Below are positions 18,296 through 27,875 of a stretch of DNA of 64,000 nt, in pieces. The stretch is from Pseudomonas thivervalensis (lineage in GTDB: Bacteria; Pseudomonadota; Gammaproteobacteria; Pseudomonadales; Pseudomonadaceae). A program made the position numbers and the translations under genes. The notes under the pieces are model-generated. The model worked only from the letters and a program-made list of their open reading frames with translations, had not been told where the DNA came from and made no database searches. The stretch covers positions 186,001 through 250,000 of the forward strand of contig NZ_LHVE01000014.1 of assembly GCF_001269655.1 (NCBI RefSeq). Reading direction: 5' to 3'. Numbering within the stretch: position 1 is the stretch's first letter; every line of letters begins with the position of its first letter.

Positions 18296-18487
18296 GGGAG
18301 GCTCCACTGACTTTTATACAAAGATCGACGCATGCTTGAACGGCATGACGCCTGTCCGGGGCACTGAACGGATTCGTGGCACACCTGTAGGAGCTATCGG
18401 TAAGTTGTGGCAGAACTTGATAGCGGGTGCCTGAATCGGTCTTTTCCGGTAGCATTCCCAGAGTTTGACCCGCCTGGAAGCCCCCCA

Positions 18488-19534
18488 ATGTCCGACCGCC
18501 TGACCCTGCTGCGTCCCGACGACTGGCATATTCATCTTCGCGATGGTGCTGTGTTGACCCATACCGTCGCCGATGTCGCGCGCACCTTCGGGCGCGCAAT
18601 CATCATGCCTAACCTGGTACCGCCGGTGCGCAACGCCGCCGAGGCCGATGGCTATCGCCAGCGTATCCTCGCCGCGCGCCCGGCTGGCAGCCGCTTCGAA
18701 CCGCTGATGGTGCTTTACCTCACCGACCGCACCCAGCCCGAAGAAATTCGCGACGCCAAGGCCAGCGGTTTTGTCCACGCCGCCAAGCTGTACCCGGCCG
18801 GCGCGACCACCAACTCCGATTCCGGTGTCACCAGCATCGACAAGATCTTCCCGGCGCTGGAGGCCATGGCCGAAGTCGGCATGCCGTTGTTGATCCATGG
18901 TGAAGTCACCCGGGGCGACGTCGACGTGTTCGACCGCGAGAAGATCTTCATCGACGAGCACATGCGCCGCGTCGTGGAGCGTTTCCCGACCCTCAAGGTG
19001 GTGTTCGAGCACATCACCACCGGCGATGCCGTGCAGTTCGTCAACGAGGCCCCGGCCAACGTCGGCGCGACCATTACCGCCCATCACCTGCTGTACAATC
19101 GCAACCACATGCTGGTGGGCGGGATCCGGCCGCACTTCTATTGCTTGCCGATCCTCAAGCGCAATACCCACCAGGAAGCCTTGCTGGATGCCGCCACCAG
19201 CGGCAGCCCCAAGTTTTTCCTTGGCACAGACTCGGCGCCCCACGCCCTGCACGCCAAGGAAGCCGCCTGCGGTTGCGCCGGCTGCTACACCGCCTATGCC
19301 GCCATCGAGATGTACGCCGAGGCGTTCGAGCAGCGCAATGCGCTGGACAAGCTCGAAGGTTTCGCCAGCCTGCACGGCCCGCATTTCTATGGCCTGCCGG
19401 TGAACACTGATCGTATTACCCTGGTCCGTGACGAATGGACCGCCCCCGTCAGCCTGCCCTTCGGCGAGCAGACCGTCATCCCGCTGCGCGCCGGTGAAAA
19501 ACTGCGCTGGCGCCTGCTGGAGGAAAACGCGTGA
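18488..19534 (+). CDS. pyrC: Dihydroorotase
   Basis: 348 residues from ATG 18488 (MSDRLTLLRPDDWHIHLRDG). The first metal site HIHLRDG, the carboxylated lysine region (FVHAAKLYPAGATTNS), ITAHHLLYNRN and GTDSAPH are all present. It catalyses ring closure of carbamoyl-aspartate to dihydroorotate in pyrimidine synthesis. This is the short, E. coli-type class II enzyme. Overlaps rnt by four bases. Confidence 0.97.
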   Translation: MSDRLTLLRPDDWHIHLRDGAVLTHTVADVARTFGRAIIMPNLVPPVRNAAEADGYRQRILAARPAGSRFEPLMVLYLTDRTQPEEIRDAKASGFVHAAKLYPAGATTNSDSGVTSIDKIFPALEAMAEVGMPLLIHGEVTRGDVDVFDREKIFIDEHMRRVVERFPTLKVVFEHITTGDAVQFVNEAPANVGATITAHHLLYNRNHMLVGGIRPHFYCLPILKRNTHQEALLDAATSGSPKFFLGTDSAPHALHAKEAACGCAGCYTAYAAIEMYAEAFEQRNALDKLEGFASLHGPHFYGLPVNTDRITLVRDEWTAPVSLPFGEQTVIPLRAGEKLRWRLLEENA

Positions 19535-20208
19535 GTGAAGATCATTTCGACGACGAACTGGACGGCAACGGTGGTTCCGGCGGCGCCCGTCACCCCATGG
19601 CCGCGCGGTTTCGTGGTTACCTGCCGGTCGTTGTCGATGTAGAAACCGGTGGCTTCAACTCCGCCACCGACGCGTTGCTGGAAATCGCCGCGACCACCAT
19701 CGGCATGGACGAAAAAGGCTTTGTGTTCCCTGACCACACCTATTTCTTCCGGGTCGAACCGTTCGAAGGCGCCAACGTCGAAGCGGCGGCCCTGGAGTTC
19801 ACCGGGATCAAGCTCGATCACCCGTTGCGCATGGCGGTCAGCGAAGAAACGGCCCTGACCGATATCTTCCGTGGCGTGCGCAAGGCGCTGAAGGCCAACG
19901 GGTGCAAACGCGCGATCCTGGTCGGCCACAACAGCAGCTTCGACCTGGGCTTCCTCAACGCCGCCGTTGCGCGCCTGGACATGAAGCGCAACCCGTTTCA
20001 CCCGTTCTCCAGCTTCGACACTGCGACCCTGGCTGGCCTGGCGTATGGCCAGACCGTCCTGGCCAAGGCGTGCCAGGCGGCCGACATCGATTTCGATGGC
20101 CGTGAAGCCCACTCGGCCCGCTACGACACCGAGAAGACTGCCGAGCTGTTCTGCGGCATCGTCAACCGGTGGAAGGAGATGGGTGGCTGGCAGGATTTCG
20201 ACGACTGA
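19531..20208 (+). CDS. rnt: Ribonuclease T
   Basis: 225 residues from a GTG overlapping the pyrC stop (GTGA). It is a DEDD exonuclease: VVDVETGGFN holds the first D and E, LVGHNSSFDLGFL the second D, and HSARYDTEKT the catalytic H and last D. It trims tRNA 3' ends and matures 5S and 23S rRNA. Cotranscription with pyrC is likely. Confidence 0.97.
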   Translation: MSEDHFDDELDGNGGSGGARHPMAARFRGYLPVVVDVETGGFNSATDALLEIAATTIGMDEKGFVFPDHTYFFRVEPFEGANVEAAALEFTGIKLDHPLRMAVSEETALTDIFRGVRKALKANGCKRAILVGHNSSFDLGFLNAAVARLDMKRNPFHPFSSFDTATLAGLAYGQTVLAKACQAADIDFDGREAHSARYDTEKTAELFCGIVNRWKEMGGWQDFDD

Positions 20209-20230
20209 CATCGGCGCCAGGTCTGGCTCT

Positions 20231-20299
20231 TGTGGCTGTTGTGGCTGTTGTGGCTGTTGTGGCTGTTGTGGCTGTTGTGGCTGTTGTGGCTGTTGTGGC
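20231..20299. repeat. 9-bp tandem repeat (TGTGGCTGT) x7
   Basis: Seven exact units of TGTGGCTGT (20231-20293) followed by a partial TGTGGC that merges with the left end of a REP palindrome. It lies just past the rnt stop. Confidence 0.97.
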
Positions 20300-20389
20300 G
20301 AGGGAGCTTGCTCCCGCTTGAGTGCGAAGCGCTCACAAGATGTTTGGGGCGGCTGCGCCACCCAGCGGGAGCAAGCTCCCTCGCCACAG
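20294..20389. repeat. REP inverted pair, family B, outer arms only
   Basis: TGTGGCGAGGGAGCTTGCTC and its complement enclose about 45 bases with no inner family-B arms. Confidence 0.9.
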
Positions 20390-20441
20390 TGCCCAATGCC
20401 CAGGGTTTCTGCGTTTCAGTCGATAACGTTGAAACGTCCAT

Positions 20442-20474
20442 AAAAAAACCGGCCCATCGAGGGCCGGTTTTTTT
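20442..20474. terminator. Peroxiredoxin terminator (bidirectional)
   Basis: Stem AACCGGCCC / GGGCCGGTT flanked by A-run and T-run, 15 bases past the peroxiredoxin stop. Confidence 0.92.
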
Positions 20475-20488
20475 ATGCCTATGTGCGT

Positions 20489-21091
<603 letters not shown>

Positions 21092-21339
21092 TGGATATCT
21101 CCTGATGTAATAGCGTGAAAACAAGGTCCGGGCCAGCCTGCCACCCTCAGGCGACAGCCCTGTGACACGAACCCGCTTGCAAGGGCCGACCATCATACAC
21201 CGGGCATTTGGACTGTCTTCAACGGTTTTTCGGTGGTATCGAAAAAACGCCGCCCCGCTGCGTACCGCTTTCGTCGCGCTGGATAAAACCGTTCGTCAGC
21301 CTGACGTCCCTCAGGGGAAAGACCGTGAGAAACCACTTT

Positions 21340-21358
21340 GACAATCATTCTCGTTAAC
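21340..21358 (+). promoter_or_regulatory. Fur box upstream of bfd
   Basis: GACAATCATTCTCGTTAAC resembles the Fur consensus GATAATGATAATCATTATC and lies 48 bases before bfd. bfd is a known iron-starvation gene in Pseudomonas. Confidence 0.65.
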
Positions 21359-21405
21359 ATTAAGATCCGTCTCAATTGAGTCACAACCAGCGACGGTTCT
21401 CACTT

Positions 21406-21624
21406 ATGTATGTATGCCTCTGCACTGGCGTCACCGACGGGCAAATCCGCGAAGCGATCTATGAAGGTTGCTGCAGCTATCGCGAAGTCCGCCAGGCCAC
21501 CGGCGTAGCCAGCCAATGCGGCAAATGTGCGTGCCTGGCCAAGGAAGTGGTGCGTGAAACACTCGCCAAGGTGCAGACGGCACAGGCCTCGATCCCTTAC
21601 CCGGTAGAATTTACTGCCGCGTAA
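21406..21624 (+). CDS. bfd: Bacterioferritin-associated ferredoxin
   Basis: 72 residues from ATG 21406 (MYVCLCTGVTDGQIREAIYE). The [2Fe-2S] ligands are C4, C6, C38 and C41, exactly the Pseudomonas Bfd pattern. Bfd docks on bacterioferritin and passes electrons to release stored iron under iron limitation. A Fur box lies upstream and a terminator separates it from bfr, so the two can be regulated oppositely. Confidence 0.97.
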   Translation: MYVCLCTGVTDGQIREAIYEGCCSYREVRQATGVASQCGKCACLAKEVVRETLAKVQTAQASIPYPVEFTAA

Positions 21625-21638
21625 ACACAGCTTTTCAA

Positions 21639-21668
21639 GGAACCGGACTTAATGTCCGGTTTTTTTAT
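21639..21668 (+). terminator. bfd terminator
   Basis: AACCGGAC / GTCCGGTT stem, loop TTAAT, then TTTTTTT. Confidence 0.93.
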
Positions 21669-21822
21669 GCCTGAAAATCAAATAGTTAGCGTCCAGACGC
21701 GGAACACAAACATTCTTATTCCGATTAATTTTCATTTATTATTCAATAACTTAGGTTTGACACTGATAAATACGCGGCTCAAACTCCGCCCTATACACAG
21801 CTATTACAGGGCAGGCCTCATC

Positions 21823-22296
21823 ATGAAAGGCGACATTACAGTCATCCAGCACCTCAACAAGATCCTTGCCAATGAGCTGGTCGCGATCAACCAATACTTC
21901 CTGCATGCGCGCATGTATGAGGATTGGGGCCTGAACAAGCTGGGCAAGCACGAGTACCACGAATCCATCGACGAGATGAAGCACGCGGACAAGCTGATCA
22001 AGCGCATCCTGTTTCTCGAAGGCCTGCCGAACGTCCAGGACCTGGGCAAGCTGCACATCGGCGAACACACCCGGGAAATGCTCGAGTGCGACCTGCGCAT
22101 CGAGCGCACCGGCCACGCCGACCTGAAGGCCGCCATCGCCCATTGCGAAAGCGTTGGCGACTTCGGTAGCCGTGAACTGCTGGAAGACATCCTCGAATCC
22201 GAGGAAGAGCACATCGACTGGCTGGAAACCCAACTGGGCCTGATCGACAAGATTGGTCTTGAGAACTACCTGCAATCGCAGATGGGTGAAGAGTAG
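21823..22296 (+). CDS. bfr: Bacterioferritin (haem-binding)
   Basis: 157 residues from ATG 21823 (MKGDITVIQHLNKILANELV). M52 in IDEMKHADK is the axial haem ligand between subunits. Ferroxidase ligands E18, E51, H54, E94, E127 and H130 are in their usual places. Forms a 24-subunit iron-storage shell with haem at dimer interfaces, corresponding to BfrB of P. aeruginosa. The upstream gap is AT-rich with TTGACA at 21757-21762 as a possible -35. Confidence 0.96.
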   Translation: MKGDITVIQHLNKILANELVAINQYFLHARMYEDWGLNKLGKHEYHESIDEMKHADKLIKRILFLEGLPNVQDLGKLHIGEHTREMLECDLRIERTGHADLKAAIAHCESVGDFGSRELLEDILESEEEHIDWLETQLGLIDKIGLENYLQSQMGEE

Positions 22297-22319
22297 GTTT
22301 CCCCGCAAGCAAGCCACTA

Positions 22320-22356
22320 AAAAGCCCCGCCCTCTTACGAGAGGCGGGGCTTTTTA
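22320..22356 (+). terminator. bfr terminator
   Basis: AAAGCCCCGCC / GGCGGGGCTTT stem with T-run, 24 bases past the stop. Confidence 0.93.
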
Positions 22357-22388
22357 TTGCCCTGGATTCCAGGCTCACCTAGATTCCT

Positions 22389-22477
22389 TGTGGGAGCGAG
22401 CCTGCTCGCGATAGCGGTGTGTCAGTCACCATCAAATTGACTGACACACCCTCATCGCGAGCAGGCTCGCTCCCACA
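22389..22477. repeat. REPIN, family A
   Basis: TGTGGGAGCGAGCCTGCTCG and complement. The spacer carries a further 12-bp inverted repeat, GTGTGTCAGTCA / TGACTGACACAC. Confidence 0.92.
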
Positions 22478-22492
22478 TTGGTTTGGGGTGGA

Positions 22493-22834
22493 TCAGGCGT
22501 CGGCCTTGTTCGCCGCAGCTTTCTCTACCGCTTCCTTGATCGTGGCCTGCAACGAGCCATCAGCGGCCATCTCGGTCATGATGTCGCTACCGCCGACCAG
22601 CTCACCACCCACCCACAATTGCGGGAAGGTTGGCCAGTTGGCGTACTTGGGCAGGTTGGCGCGGATTTCCGGGTTCTGCAGGATGTCCACGTAGGCAAAC
22701 TTCTCGCCACACGCCATCACCGCCTGAGCTGCCTTGGCCGAGAAACCGCACTGTGGCGCGTTCGGCGAGCCTTTCATGTAAAGCAGGATGGTGTTGTTGG
22801 CAATCTGGTCTTTAATCGTTTCGATGATATCCAC
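22493..22834 (-). CDS. grxD: Monothiol glutaredoxin (Grx4/GrxD)
   Basis: 113 residues from a GTG at 22834 (GAGGTG upstream), beginning (M)DIIETIKDQIANN. The monothiol active site is C29-G-F-S. The WPTFPQLWVGGELVGGSDI block binds glutathione. These proteins carry or hand over [2Fe-2S] clusters and work in Fe-S and iron regulation. An upstream ATG-led extension has no homology. Confidence 0.95.
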   Translation of the reverse strand: MDIIETIKDQIANNTILLYMKGSPNAPQCGFSAKAAQAVMACGEKFAYVDILQNPEIRANLPKYANWPTFPQLWVGGELVGGSDIMTEMAADGSLQATIKEAVEKAAANKADA

Positions 22835-22923
22835 GGAGCACCTCGGCTTAAACTTTGCGACGTCAGTTGTCGACACGGTGGCGCATTGTAACGGAAAGCA
22901 GAACGTGCTGCTCAGAGACAATT

Positions 22924-25032
22924 TTACGCAGCCGCCACCTTCACCGGTACCCCGTTGAGCGCCGCGTTGCCGGACAACTCATCGAGTTGACAATCATCGG
23001 TCAGGTCATTGGCGCTGGAGCCTGGCTGTCCGCTGGCAATGCTCATCTGCACGCCCGGCCGGGCATGGCCCCAGCCGTGGGGCAAGCTGACCACGCCCTT
23101 CATCATGTCCAGGCTGCCCAGCACCTCGACGTCGATGGCCCCCACCCGCGAACTGACCGTCACCCGCTGCCCGTCGACAAGGCCGCGAGAAGCGAGGTCA
23201 TCCGGGTGCATCAGCAATTGATGACGCGGCTTGCCCTTCACCAGCCGATGGAAGTTATGCATCCAGGAGTTGTTGCTGCGCACATGGCGACGGCCAATCA
23301 TCAGCAGCTCATCAGGCGCTGGCGCCCGCAACGCGGCAAAGCGCGCCAGGTCGGCGAGAATCACCGCCGGCGCGGCCTGCACCCGTTGGTTTTCGGTTTT
23401 CAGGCGCGGGGCCAGGTTGGGCTTGAGTGCCCCGAGGTCAATGCCATGGGGATGGTCGAACAAGGTTGCCAGGGACAGCTTGTGCGGCGAGGCATCGCCA
23501 TACGCTCCGCTGCGCAGGCCGAAATCGATCATCTGCGCCGGCGGCATGGTCGGCTTGAGTTCCTTGCCGGTCCGGGCGGCGAAGGCCTTGGCCAGGCCGA
23601 CGAAGATTTCCCAGTCATGCAGCGCCCCCTCGGGCTTGGGCAGGATCGCCCGGTTGAAACGGGTCACGTTGCGCACGGCGAACAGGTTGAACGTGGTGTC
23701 GTAGTGATCGTTTTCCAGGGCCGAAGTCGAGGGCAGGATCAGGTCGGCGTAACGGGTGGTTTCGTTGATGTACAAATCGACGCTGACCATGAACTCCAGC
23801 CCGTCCAGCGCCTGCTCCAGCTGCCGCCCGTTGGGCGTGGACAGCACCGGATTGCCGGCCACGGTGACCAACGCACGAATCTGGCCTTCGCCCTCGGTGA
23901 GCATTTCCTCGGCCAGGGCCGACACTGGCAATTCCCCCGCATATTCAGGACGCCCGGATACTCGGCTCTGCCAACGGTTGAAATGCCCACCCGAGGTGGT
24001 GGCCACCAGGTCCACCGCCGGCTCGGTGCACAGCGCACCGCCCACCCGATCGAGATTGCCCGTGACCAGGTTGATCACCTGGATCAGCCAATGACACAGC
24101 GTACCGAACGCCTGGGTCGACACCCCCATCCGCCCGTAGCAGACCGCTGACGGCGCGGCGGCGAAGTCCCGGGCCAATTGCCGGATCTGCGCGGCCGGCA
24201 CCGCACAGAGCGGACTCATCGCTTCAGCCGTGAAAGAAGCCACGGCCTCGCGCACCTCGTCCAGGCCGTCCACCGGCAGATGGCTGTCACGGGTCAAGCC
24301 TTCGCTGAACAACGTGTTGAGCACGCCAAACAGCAGCGCGGCATCGCCACCCGGACGCACAAAAACATGCTGATCGGCAATCGCCGCCGTTTCGCTGCGG
24401 CGTGGATCGACCACCACCACTTTGCCGCCACGGGCCTGGATCGCCTTGAGGCGCTTTTCCACGTCCGGCACGGTCATGATGCTGCCGTTGGAGGCCAGTG
24501 GGTTACCGCCCAGGATCAACATGAAATCGGTGTGATCGATGTCCGGAATCGGCAATAGCAGGCCGTGGCCGTACATCAGGTGACTGGTCAGGTGGTGGGG
24601 CAGTTGGTCCACCGAGGTCGCCGAGAAACGGCTACGGGTCTTCAACAGGCCCAGGAAATAGTTGCTGTGGGTCATCAGCCCATAGTTATGCACGCTGGGG
24701 TTGCCCTGGTAGACCGCCACCGCGTTCTGGCCGTGGCGCGCCTGGATATCCGCCAGGCGCTCGGCCACCAGCGCAAAGGCATCGTCCCAGGCGATGGGCT
24801 GCCATTCGCTGCCAACGCGTTGCATGGGTTGACGCAGGCGGTCCGGATCGTTCTGGATATCTTGCAGGGCCACAGCCTTGGGGCAGATGTGACCGCGGCT
24901 GAAAGTATCCAGCGCATCGCCCTTGATCGAGGTGATCGCCAGGTCCTGGCCGTCGGTCTCGGTGGTTTCGAGGGTCAAGCCACAGATGGCTTCACACAGA
25001 TGGCACGCACGGTGGTGGAGAGTCTTGGTCAT
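22924..25032 (-). CDS. Molybdopterin-dependent oxidoreductase (formate dehydrogenase/BisC-like)
   Basis: 702 residues. The N-terminal [4Fe-4S] motif is CHLCEAICG with the fourth Cys in RGHICPKA (about residue 51). Typical MGD-binding blocks follow: LILGGNPLASNGS, VVVVDPRRSETA, VTVAGNPVLSTPNG and the C-terminal ADDLTDDCQ-like domain. No twin-arginine signal is seen, so it is probably cytoplasmic. At the Mo-ligand region I see GNPSVHNYGLM, with neither Cys nor selenocysteine, so substrate cannot be assigned. No electron-transfer partner gene is adjacent. Confidence 0.88.
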   Translation of the reverse strand: MTKTLHHRACHLCEAICGLTLETTETDGQDLAITSIKGDALDTFSRGHICPKAVALQDIQNDPDRLRQPMQRVGSEWQPIAWDDAFALVAERLADIQARHGQNAVAVYQGNPSVHNYGLMTHSNYFLGLLKTRSRFSATSVDQLPHHLTSHLMYGHGLLLPIPDIDHTDFMLILGGNPLASNGSIMTVPDVEKRLKAIQARGGKVVVVDPRRSETAAIADQHVFVRPGGDAALLFGVLNTLFSEGLTRDSHLPVDGLDEVREAVASFTAEAMSPLCAVPAAQIRQLARDFAAAPSAVCYGRMGVSTQAFGTLCHWLIQVINLVTGNLDRVGGALCTEPAVDLVATTSGGHFNRWQSRVSGRPEYAGELPVSALAEEMLTEGEGQIRALVTVAGNPVLSTPNGRQLEQALDGLEFMVSVDLYINETTRYADLILPSTSALENDHYDTTFNLFAVRNVTRFNRAILPKPEGALHDWEIFVGLAKAFAARTGKELKPTMPPAQMIDFGLRSGAYGDASPHKLSLATLFDHPHGIDLGALKPNLAPRLKTENQRVQAAPAVILADLARFAALRAPAPDELLMIGRRHVRSNNSWMHNFHRLVKGKPRHQLLMHPDDLASRGLVDGQRVTVSSRVGAIDVEVLGSLDMMKGVVSLPHGWGHARPGVQMSIASGQPGSSANDLTDDCQLDELSGNAALNGVPVKVAAA

Positions 25033-25163
25033 GGCCAGTCTCTGTTTTATTCGTGACGGGCGCTTTCGGCCGCGGGAACAAAACTATGGCGCGTGATCCC
25101 CGGCAGCGCCAGCGACGTTCGTCCTGTGAATTGCCGGGCATCAGGCCCGCCGATGAAGTGCCA

Positions 25164-25451
25164 TCACGGGCCTTCGGGAGGTGGCGCCAACAGTTGGATT
25201 TCTTCGATGGTTTCCACTTGTTCCTGGGCGATGGGTACACCGGTCAGTTCGCCAATCAACCGCCAATGCTCGTCGAGGCCGCTGCTGATCGTGGCCATGC
25301 GATCGATCATCCGCCGACCGGCGGCCTTGGTCACTTCGTCATCGCTGCGCAGCAATTCGAATGACATGGACGTCACCGAAGCCGTCAGGTGCGTCAGCGA
25401 GCGTGCGGTCAGGCCCAGCAGTTCCATCAGTTGTTGCTCTTTCGAATCCAT
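25164..25451 (-). CDS. Conserved hypothetical protein (PA3536-like)
   Basis: 95 residues, mostly helical (QQLMELLGLTARSLTHLTAS, DDEVTKAAGRRMIDRMATIS), acidic, no signal peptide, ending PPPEGP. GAGCCCG precedes the ATG. It occupies the position of PA3536 beside argF. I know no function for it. Confidence 0.7.
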   Translation of the reverse strand: MDSKEQQLMELLGLTARSLTHLTASVTSMSFELLRSDDEVTKAAGRRMIDRMATISSGLDEHWRLIGELTGVPIAQEQVETIEEIQLLAPPPEGP

Positions 25452-25854
25452 TTCGGGCTCCTGTGCCGCTGAGGCTCATTTATAACCCAGGCCTTTGCAT
25501 TAGGAAATGTTTCACAAGCACCAGCAGACAGGCGCAAGGAAGAGATGACACGGCATAAACAGACCATCGACCACGGCGCGCCCGCCGGGCCTGATTGCCA
25601 AGCCAAGCAACGCCAGTGTACAAATGGACCGCTGCTGTCAGGAAACCGGCCTCAAATACACCATCGCATTCGCGTGATGGCTTCGCTGAAATCCCCAAAA
25701 ACCGTAGCCCTATTGGTAAGACGCGACATTTAATTATAAGATCGCGCCTTCCCCTATTTCGTCGCCCCGTGCGGCTTTTGCCGCAGGTCTCGCCCGTTTT
25801 TTCATTAAACAAGGCTTTGAGCATCTGCGGTCAGTTACAAAAAGGTAGTCAATC
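25452..25854. other. argF upstream region
   Basis: 403 bases between the divergent hypothetical gene and argF. Beyond the ArgR operator at 25708-25749 I see no gene. The stretch 25775-25830 may hold a short argF leader (CGGCTTTTGCCG is a weak hairpin). Confidence 0.5.
25708..25749 (-). promoter_or_regulatory. ArgR operator upstream of argF
   Basis: Two 21-base direct half-sites on the minus strand: TGTCGC-N8-AA-N5 (25728 to 25708, exact) preceded by AGGCGC-N8-AA-N5 (25749 to 25729, 4 of 6 in the first block). The AT-rich TTTAATTATAAG between the blocks could include the argF -10 region. Confidence 0.7.
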
Positions 25855-26775
25855 ATGAGCGCAAGGCACTTTCTCTCCCTGATGGATCTCACGCCCGATG
25901 AGTTGCTCGGCGTGATCCGTCGAGGCGTGGAGCTCAAGGACCTGCGTAACCGCGGCGTACTGTTCGAGCCCTTGAAAAACCGCGTGCTGGGGATGATCTT
26001 CGAGAAGTCATCGACCCGCACCCGCATCTCTTTCGAAGCCGGCATGATCCAGCTGGGCGGCCAGGCGATCTTCCTGTCGCCCCGTGACACCCAACTGGGC
26101 CGTGGCGAACCTATCAGTGACTGCGCCATCGTCATGTCGAGCATGCTGGATGCGATGATGATCCGTACCTTTGCCCACAGCACCCTGACCGAGTTCGCGG
26201 CCCATTCCCGCGTACCGGTGATCAACGGCCTGTCCGACGACCTGCACCCCTGCCAGTTGCTGGCCGACATGCAGACCTTCCTCGAACACCGCGGCTCGAT
26301 CCAGGGCAAGACCGTGGCCTGGATCGGCGATGGCAACAACATGTGCAACAGCTATATAGAAGCGGCAATGCAATTCGATTTTCAACTGCGCATTGCCTGC
26401 CCTGAAGGCTTTGACCCCAATGCCGAATTGCTGGCCAAGGCCGGGGACCGGGTGTCCATCGTCCGTGACCCGAAACAGGCTGTGGCCGGTGCGCATCTGG
26501 TGAGCACCGACGTCTGGACCTCCATGGGCCAGGAAGAAGAAACCGCCAGGCGCCTGGCGCTGTTCGCGCCACTGCAGGTCAACCGGGCCCTGCTCGACCT
26601 GGCAGATGCCGACGTGTTGTTCATGCATTGCCTGCCGGCCCACCGTGGCGAGGAAATCAGCATGGACCTGCTGGATGATCCGCGTTCGGTAGCCTGGGAC
26701 CAGGCCGAGAACCGCCTGCACGCGCAAAAGGCCTTGCTTGAGTTCCTGGTCGAGCCGGCGTATCACCACGCATGA
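25855..26775 (+). CDS. argF: Ornithine carbamoyltransferase (anabolic)
   Basis: 306 residues. The carbamoyl-phosphate motif is SSTRTRISF (about 49-57), HPCQLLAD follows at ~142, and the ornithine loop HCLPAHRGEE sits near 260. It makes citrulline from ornithine and carbamoyl phosphate. An ArgR operator lies upstream. Its stop overlaps the next ABC gene by four bases. Confidence 0.97.
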   Translation: MSARHFLSLMDLTPDELLGVIRRGVELKDLRNRGVLFEPLKNRVLGMIFEKSSTRTRISFEAGMIQLGGQAIFLSPRDTQLGRGEPISDCAIVMSSMLDAMMIRTFAHSTLTEFAAHSRVPVINGLSDDLHPCQLLADMQTFLEHRGSIQGKTVAWIGDGNNMCNSYIEAAMQFDFQLRIACPEGFDPNAELLAKAGDRVSIVRDPKQAVAGAHLVSTDVWTSMGQEEETARRLALFAPLQVNRALLDLADADVLFMHCLPAHRGEEISMDLLDDPRSVAWDQAENRLHAQKALLEFLVEPAYHHA

Positions 26776-27875
26776 GCCACGCCCTGCTGCTGAACTTGCA
26801 CAACCTGGCCTGCGGTTATCAGGACCAGCGGGTCGTGCAGAACCTCAACCTGCACCTCAATGCCGGCGATATCGGTTGCCTGCTCGGTTCGTCCGGGTGC
26901 GGCAAGACCACGACGCTGCGCGCCATCGCCGGCTTCGAACCGGTGCACGAGGGTGAGATTCAACTGGCCGGGGAAACCATCTCCCGCGCCGGTTTCACCC
27001 TCGCCCCGGAAAAACGCCGCATCGGCATGGTGTTCCAGGACTATGCCCTGTTCCCCCACCTGAGCGTGGCCGAGAACATTGCCTTTGGCATTCGCAAGCA
27101 TCCGGACAAGGACCGCGTGGTCGAAGAGTTGCTGGAACTGGTCAACCTGAAACACCTGGGCAAGCGTTTTCCCCATGAGCTGTCCGGCGGCCAGCAACAG
27201 CGCGTGGCGCTGGCCCGTGCGCTGGCGCCGGAACCACAGTTGCTGTTGCTCGATGAGCCGTTCTCCAACCTCGATGGCGAGCTGCGACGCAAGCTCAGCC
27301 ATGAAGTGCGGGACATTCTCAAGGCTCGTGGCACCAGCGCGATCCTGGTAACCCACGACCAGGAAGAAGCCTTTGCAGTGAGTGATCATGTCGGGGTATT
27401 CAGGGAAGGTCGCCTGGAACAGTGGGACACGCCCTACAACCTGTACCACGAACCGCTGACGCCATTCGTCGCCAGCTTCATTGGCCAGGGCTACTTCATT
27501 CGCGGCCAGCTCGACAGCCCGGAATCGGTGCAGACCGAGCTGGGCATCCTGCGTGGCAACCGCGCCTACACCTGGCCCATCGGCGGTGCGGTGGACGTGT
27601 TGCTGCGTCCGGACGACATCGTCTACGCCCCGGACAGCCCACTCACCGCCAGAATCATCGGCAAGACCTTCCTGGGCGCTTCCACCTTGTACCGCCTGCA
27701 ATTAGCGACAGGCGCGCAACTGGAATCGATCTTCCCCAGCCATGCCGACCATCAGGTCGGCGCCGATGTCGGCATCCGCGTGGCGGCTGAACACCTGGTG
27801 CTATTCCAGGCCTCGGGCAGCACGGCAGCGCAGATCACGCCGGTGGACAGCGGTGTGCGGCGCTATAGCCTGTAG
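26772..27875 (+). CDS. ABC transporter ATP-binding protein (FbpC/Fe3+ type)
   Basis: 367 residues. Walker A GSSGCGKTT (about 37-45), signature LSGGQQQR, Walker B LLLLDEPFSNLD and the switch His in VTHDQEEAF are all intact. A TOBE-like C-terminal domain follows from ~240. Sequence resembles FbpC of ferric iron importers and related polyamine-type ATPases. It is translationally coupled to argF, but no permease or binding protein gene is adjacent, so its transporter partners are unknown. Confidence 0.88.
   Translation: MSHALLLNLHNLACGYQDQRVVQNLNLHLNAGDIGCLLGSSGCGKTTTLRAIAGFEPVHEGEIQLAGETISRAGFTLAPEKRRIGMVFQDYALFPHLSVAENIAFGIRKHPDKDRVVEELLELVNLKHLGKRFPHELSGGQQQRVALARALAPEPQLLLLDEPFSNLDGELRRKLSHEVRDILKARGTSAILVTHDQEEAFAVSDHVGVFREGRLEQWDTPYNLYHEPLTPFVASFIGQGYFIRGQLDSPESVQTELGILRGNRAYTWPIGGAVDVLLRPDDIVYAPDSPLTARIIGKTFLGASTLYRLQLATGAQLESIFPSHADHQVGADVGIRVAAEHLVLFQASGSTAAQITPVDSGVRRYSL

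Noticed and set aside
20231..20299. Tandem repeats as a possible CRISPR array
   Set aside because: Units are 9 bases with no spacers, and no cas genes exist. REP copies elsewhere are dispersed, not arrayed.
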